A stretch of DNA of 64,000 nt from Achromobacter deleyi. GTDB lineage: Bacteria; Pseudomonadota; Gammaproteobacteria; Burkholderiales; Burkholderiaceae_B. The stretch covers positions 5,456,001-5,520,000 of the forward strand of contig NZ_CP065997.1 of the NCBI RefSeq assembly GCF_016127315.1, given 5' to 3'. Shown in pieces: positions 61,295 through 64,000 of the stretch. The notes beneath the pieces were generated by a model that was not told the DNA's origin, ran no database searches, and was given only the letters and a program-made list of their open reading frames with translations. A program made the translations under genes and the position numbers. Every line of letters starts with the position of its first letter. The stretch's first letter is position 1.

Positions 61295-61681
61295 TTACAG
61301 GACCAGGATGGCCTCGACCTCGAACTGCGCGCCCTTCGGCAGGCTGGCCACGCCGACCGTGGAACGGGCCGGGAACGGCTGCGGAATCAGCTCGGCCATG
61401 ATGGCGTTGGCGGCGGTGAACTTGCCCAGGTCGGTCAGGAACAGCGTCAGCTTGACCACCTTGTCCAGCGTGCCGCCGGCAGCTTCGACCACCGCGGTCA
61501 TGTTGGCGAAGGCCTGGCGCACCTGCGCATCGAAATTCTCGGAGACCAGGTCGCCGGTGCCCGGCTCGAGGCCGATCTGGCCCGACAGGTAGACGGTCTT
61601 GGTGCCGCTGACGGCAACCGCTTGCGAGTAAGGGCCAACGGCGGCGGGCGCGGCGTCGGTGTGGATGATTTGCTTGCTCAT
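61295..61681 (-). CDS. RidA-family reactive enamine/imine deaminase
   Basis: A 128-residue RidA (YjgF/YER057c) protein that hydrolyses reactive 2-aminoacrylate-type intermediates to 2-oxo acids. Typical blocks are AAVGPYSQAVAV, YLSGQIGLEPGTGDL, QVRQAFANMTAVVEAAGG and the C-terminal RSTVGVASLPKGAQFEVEAI with the active-site Arg. It precedes recG with a 39-base spacer, a common pairing in this family of bacteria, and is divergent from the chaperone gene. Confidence 0.93.
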   Translation of the reverse strand: MSKQIIHTDAAPAAVGPYSQAVAVSGTKTVYLSGQIGLEPGTGDLVSENFDAQVRQAFANMTAVVEAAGGTLDKVVKLTLFLTDLGKFTAANAIMAELIPQPFPARSTVGVASLPKGAQFEVEAILVL

Positions 61682-61865
61682 GGGCGGAATCCTTCTGGTG
61701 ACGGATAGCTACAACTATCGGATTTTAATCGGCAATAGGGTTTTGCGAAAGGCACGACTGCAAGGAACCCCGGAACCTTCCATGTTACCCACACTTCGGG
61801 ACGGAAAAACGCAATGCGGACCGCCCCGGCATCACCCACCGGCATCCTCACCCAAGGAAAACATC

Positions 61866-62339
61866 ATGGCCCAGGACTATCGCATCACCGTCAAGGATTG
61901 GATTCGCCAGGCAACCGGCGCGCAAGACGCGGACGAATTCGAGCAGACCGGCATCACGGTCTTGAGCATTTCCCCATTCCCCGAAGCGATCATCCTGGCG
62001 CACCCGCCCGAGAACAGCGAGGTCTTCATCCTGGCGATCCAGGTCGACGCCCTGGATGCCGACGTGCACCCGACCTTGCTGAGCAACGTGCTGCAGCTCA
62101 ATTGCGACCCGGATCTGCTGCCAGGCGCCTTCGCGCTGGAGCCGCAGGAGCAGATCGTGCTCTACCGCTGGGTGGTGGACCTGCCCGGCATGGACGACAC
62201 CACCTTCCAGAACGTCCTGGGCAATTTCGCCGTGCTGGCGGGCAAGGCGCTCGACGCCTATCGCGACGCCCTGCCCGTGGCCGCCGCCGCCCCCGGTGCG
62301 GAGGCGTTCGGCCAGGCGCCCGGCATGCTGCGCGCCTGA
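61866..62339 (+). CDS. CesT-family type III secretion chaperone
   Basis: A 157-residue small acidic protein with the CesT/Tir-chaperone pattern: an N-terminal helix (ITVKDWIRQATGAQDADEF), beta strands (ITVLSISPFPEAIILAHPP, VFILAIQVDALD), the helix LLSNVLQLNCDP, then EQIVLYRWVVDLPGMDDTTFQNVLGNFAVLAGKAL. Such chaperones bind the first 100 or so residues of one effector and hold it for the type III apparatus. It lies 16 bases before a candidate effector gene, the classical effector-chaperone arrangement. No type III machine genes are in the window. The ATG at 61866 is preceded by a purine-rich AAGGAAAA site. Confidence 0.82.
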   Translation: MAQDYRITVKDWIRQATGAQDADEFEQTGITVLSISPFPEAIILAHPPENSEVFILAIQVDALDADVHPTLLSNVLQLNCDPDLLPGAFALEPQEQIVLYRWVVDLPGMDDTTFQNVLGNFAVLAGKALDAYRDALPVAAAAPGAEAFGQAPGMLRA

Positions 62340-62355
62340 CCCCGGGAGACTCACC

Positions 62356-63720
62356 ATGCAAAGCATCTCCCGCATCGCGACCACCCAGGCCCCCAAAGTC
62401 GTAGACTCCGCCAGGCGCGTGGTCACCAGCCAAACCCAGAAACGAATCGTGGCGTCGTTCGTGCGGCGCCAGACCTTGAGCACCCGGCAACGGCCAGTGA
62501 ACATCAACTTCCAGGTGCGGCGCTACAGCTCCTGGTCCACCCCTCCAGGCGGCACCGGAGGCACCGGAGGCACCGGACGCACCGGTGGCTCTCGTGGCAC
62601 TCGTGGCTCTGGCGGCACCCGTAACACCGGCACCACCACGGGCGGCATCCAGCGCTCACGCAGCCAATCGACCTCCGGTAGCCAGGCCCCCCGCACGCCG
62701 CCCAGCCCCACCACGCCGTCCTCGCAAGGGCCCGGCCTGCTGCGCATCGCGGTCGACGCCGTCGTCAACGTGGTCTCGGGGCTGTTCTCGGGATTCAACC
62801 AGGCGCAGCCGCCCTTGCCGACCGTCTCCCCCGAGCGCGCCGATGAGGTCTATGCCTATCTGGGCGACCACAGTTTCAAGCCCACCTCGGCGCAACCTTT
62901 TCAGGGCAATGCCCAGGCGGCGTACCGCTCTCACCAGCAAAACGCCAGCCAGACCGCGGCCTCCCTCGGCGTGCCGGCGGCCGTGGCCAAACAGATGCCG
63001 CCGGAAGCGGATCTGGCGATGAATATGTACCAGCAGGCGCCGACCGACGGCGGCAGCGCGGATGACAACCACGTGCCGCCCCCGTTCAGCGGCCGCGATT
63101 TCAACCAGGCCCTGCGTGGCGACGCGCCGCTCAGGCCCGGAGAATCCCGCCCCCCGCGCGATACGCACGATGCCCGCGACACATCCCGCGAAAAACTGAT
63201 CGCCGGGCTGGAACTGCGGGTGCTGACGCCCGCCACGCCCTCGGGCGAGCCCAAGGTGTACGCCCGCACCCTGGCCACCAATGACCACAACACTGAATTG
63301 CTCAGGCGCCTGAACGCGGGCGAAGCAGTCACCGACGCGGGCATCATCTCGGTCACCACCAAGCTCGACGCCGCGTCCCCCGCCATGTACCTGGTCTCGG
63401 TCGACAATGCCTTCGTCGACCCGCATGGCCCGAACGCCAATGACCTGGCGCGCGCGGAAGCCGAGCACATGGCGGTCGGGCAGGTGCTGGTCAAGATCGG
63501 CGAACACAACGGGGTGCCGATCGTGGCGGCCTACGCGGACATGGCGGTCCATGCCAACGCACTGGCCGACATCGCCCGCCACTTCAGCTTCCCGGAGGGC
63601 ACGCTGGAAACCGCCGTCGACACCCCGGCCCGCACCGACAGCGCCAACGCCGCCCGCACACGCATCGCGGAACATCCCGGCGAACTACTGGCGCTGGCCC
63701 GCGCCAAGCTGCCGGCCTAG
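62356..63720 (+). CDS. Candidate type III secreted effector of unknown family
   Basis: A 454-residue protein that I do not recognise. Residues 1-60 are rich in Ser, Thr, Arg and Val with no hydrophobic signal peptide, as in type III secretion signals. Residues 65-98 form a Gly/Thr/Ser/Arg low-complexity linker encoded partly by tandem 9-base repeats. A Pro/Ser-rich section (100-127) follows, then a hydrophobic helix (129-147, LRIAVDAVVNVVSGLFSGF) that could contact membrane. A folded C-terminal domain spans about 280-420 (LELRVLTP, ISVTTKLDAASPAMYLVSVDNAF, VGQVLVKIGEHNGVPIVAAYADMAVHANALADIARHF). I could not assign ADP-ribosyltransferase, protease or phosphatase motifs. Effector status rests on the adjacent chaperone and protein build. 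Confidence 0.62.
   Translation: MQSISRIATTQAPKVVDSARRVVTSQTQKRIVASFVRRQTLSTRQRPVNINFQVRRYSSWSTPPGGTGGTGGTGRTGGSRGTRGSGGTRNTGTTTGGIQRSRSQSTSGSQAPRTPPSPTTPSSQGPGLLRIAVDAVVNVVSGLFSGFNQAQPPLPTVSPERADEVYAYLGDHSFKPTSAQPFQGNAQAAYRSHQQNASQTAASLGVPAAVAKQMPPEADLAMNMYQQAPTDGGSADDNHVPPPFSGRDFNQALRGDAPLRPGESRPPRDTHDARDTSREKLIAGLELRVLTPATPSGEPKVYARTLATNDHNTELLRRLNAGEAVTDAGIISVTTKLDAASPAMYLVSVDNAFVDPHGPNANDLARAEAEHMAVGQVLVKIGEHNGVPIVAAYADMAVHANALADIARHFSFPEGTLETAVDTPARTDSANAARTRIAEHPGELLALARAKLPA
62551..62586 (+). repeat. Tandem 9-base repeat within the candidate effector gene
   Basis: Three perfect tandem copies of GGCACCGGA at 62551-62577 and one variant (CGCACCGGT) at 62578-62586, encoding Gly-Thr-Gly triplets in the linker. 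The unit length keeps the frame whatever the copy number, so slipped-strand changes would alter only linker length. Confidence 0.7.
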
Positions 63721-63758
63721 CGCCGCTTCGCGCCATCGGGCGGCCTGTCAGCCCGGCA

Positions 63759-64000
63759 TCAACGGCGGCCCGTCGGCGGCGGGCCGCCGATCTCCGCCCG
63801 GCTGGCCCACAGCAGGTCATACAGCGCCTGCGCGGCCAGCGGCAGGCTGCGCCCCTGGCGCCACACCAGGTACAGCGGCCGCAGCAGCGCCTTGCCCGCC
63901 AGCGGCACGATGCGCAGGTCCGGGCCGCCGAAATGGAACAGCGTCATCGCCGGCACCACCGCCACGCCCAATCCGGCGCGCACCAGCCCGGTGACGGTGG
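63759..64000 (-). CDS. C-terminal end of a LysR-family regulator, cut by window edge
   Basis: The last 79 codons of a gene continuing beyond base 64000. TVTGLVRAGLGVAVVPAMTLFHFGGPDLRIVPLAGKALLRPLYLVWRQGRSLPLAAQAL is the characteristic closing part of LysR effector-binding domains. The target and effector are unknown. It converges on the candidate effector gene with a 38-base spacer. Confidence 0.75.
   Translation of the reverse strand, partial: TVTGLVRAGLGVAVVPAMTLFHFGGPDLRIVPLAGKALLRPLYLVWRQGRSLPLAAQALYDLLWASRAEIGGPPPTGRR

Noticed and set aside
59210..61708. 832-codon plus-strand ORF opposite recG
   Set aside because: Shadow of the minus-strand recG and RidA genes; low-complexity product with no family features.
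61764..61792. Classical HrpL box for the chaperone-effector pair
   Set aside because: The halves are present but the spacer lengths (11 or 19) do not fit 15-16, so it is reported only as a weak observation and not as a promoter feature.
62356..63720. ADP-ribosyltransferase identity for the candidate effector
   Set aside because: A loose resemblance of ISVTTKL...YLVSVDNAF to the STS and following strand of pertussis-toxin-like enzymes was seen, but the Arg and Glu-x-Glu positions could not be placed convincingly.

Overview
The window is high-GC betaproteobacterial chromosome with gene content typical of Alcaligenaceae, most probably Achromobacter or a close Bordetella relative. The reasons are a Bug-family (TTT) solute receptor, the order recG-oxyR-dps, MipA/OmpV and Liv-type transport genes, and above all a Vi-antigen-like capsule locus ending in a VexL-type lyase, a gene known from Achromobacter denitrificans. 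No rRNA, tRNA, CRISPR array or insertion sequence was recognised. Most long extra ORFs are antisense shadows caused by the high GC content.

Layout. 1-7.3 kb: the 3' part of psd, then a convergent type VI secretion module (vgrG, DUF4123 adaptor, Tle1/DUF2235 lipase effector, DUF3304 protein). 7.8-25 kb: metabolism, transport and regulation: hydroxyacid oxidase, metallophosphoesterase, Lrp regulator facing an MFS exporter, diguanylate cyclase, MetQ-like receptor, arginase, alcohol dehydrogenase, DMT exporter, two GSTs and a PQQ-type dehydrogenase, then a LysR-controlled cluster (Bug receptor, D-aminoacylase, Asp/Glu racemase). 25.2-30.1 kb: livKHMGF branched-chain amino acid ABC operon. 30.5-31.9 kb: proC and a YhhQ-type queuosine-precursor transporter. 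32.1-36.5 kb: ugpBAEC glycerol-3-phosphate importer behind a likely PHO box. 36.6-43.1 kb: MipA, a serine hydrolase-like lipoprotein lacking its nucleophile, an RstAB-like two-component system, an orphan LivK-like receptor and a small alpha/beta hydrolase.

43.1-56.6 kb is the most distinctive region: one minus-strand operon tviB-tviD-tviE-vexA-vexB-vexC-vexD-vexE-vexL. It should make, O-acetylate, lipidate, export and trim a Vi-like N-acetylhexosaminuronate capsule. It departs from the Salmonella Typhi pattern in several ways: no tviC epimerase and no tviA; a VexC ATPase homologue with none of the usual nucleotide-binding motifs; a VexB permease with an extra N-terminal cytosolic domain of about 200 residues; and a 137-base vexC/vexD overlap. 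An AT-richer, apparently gene-free stretch of about 0.8 kb lies upstream.

57.5-61.7 kb holds dps, oxyR, recG and a RidA protein. 61.9-63.7 kb carries a CesT-type type III secretion chaperone followed 16 bases later by a 454-residue protein of unknown family with the build of a secreted effector, a candidate undescribed effector. The window ends inside a LysR-type regulator.
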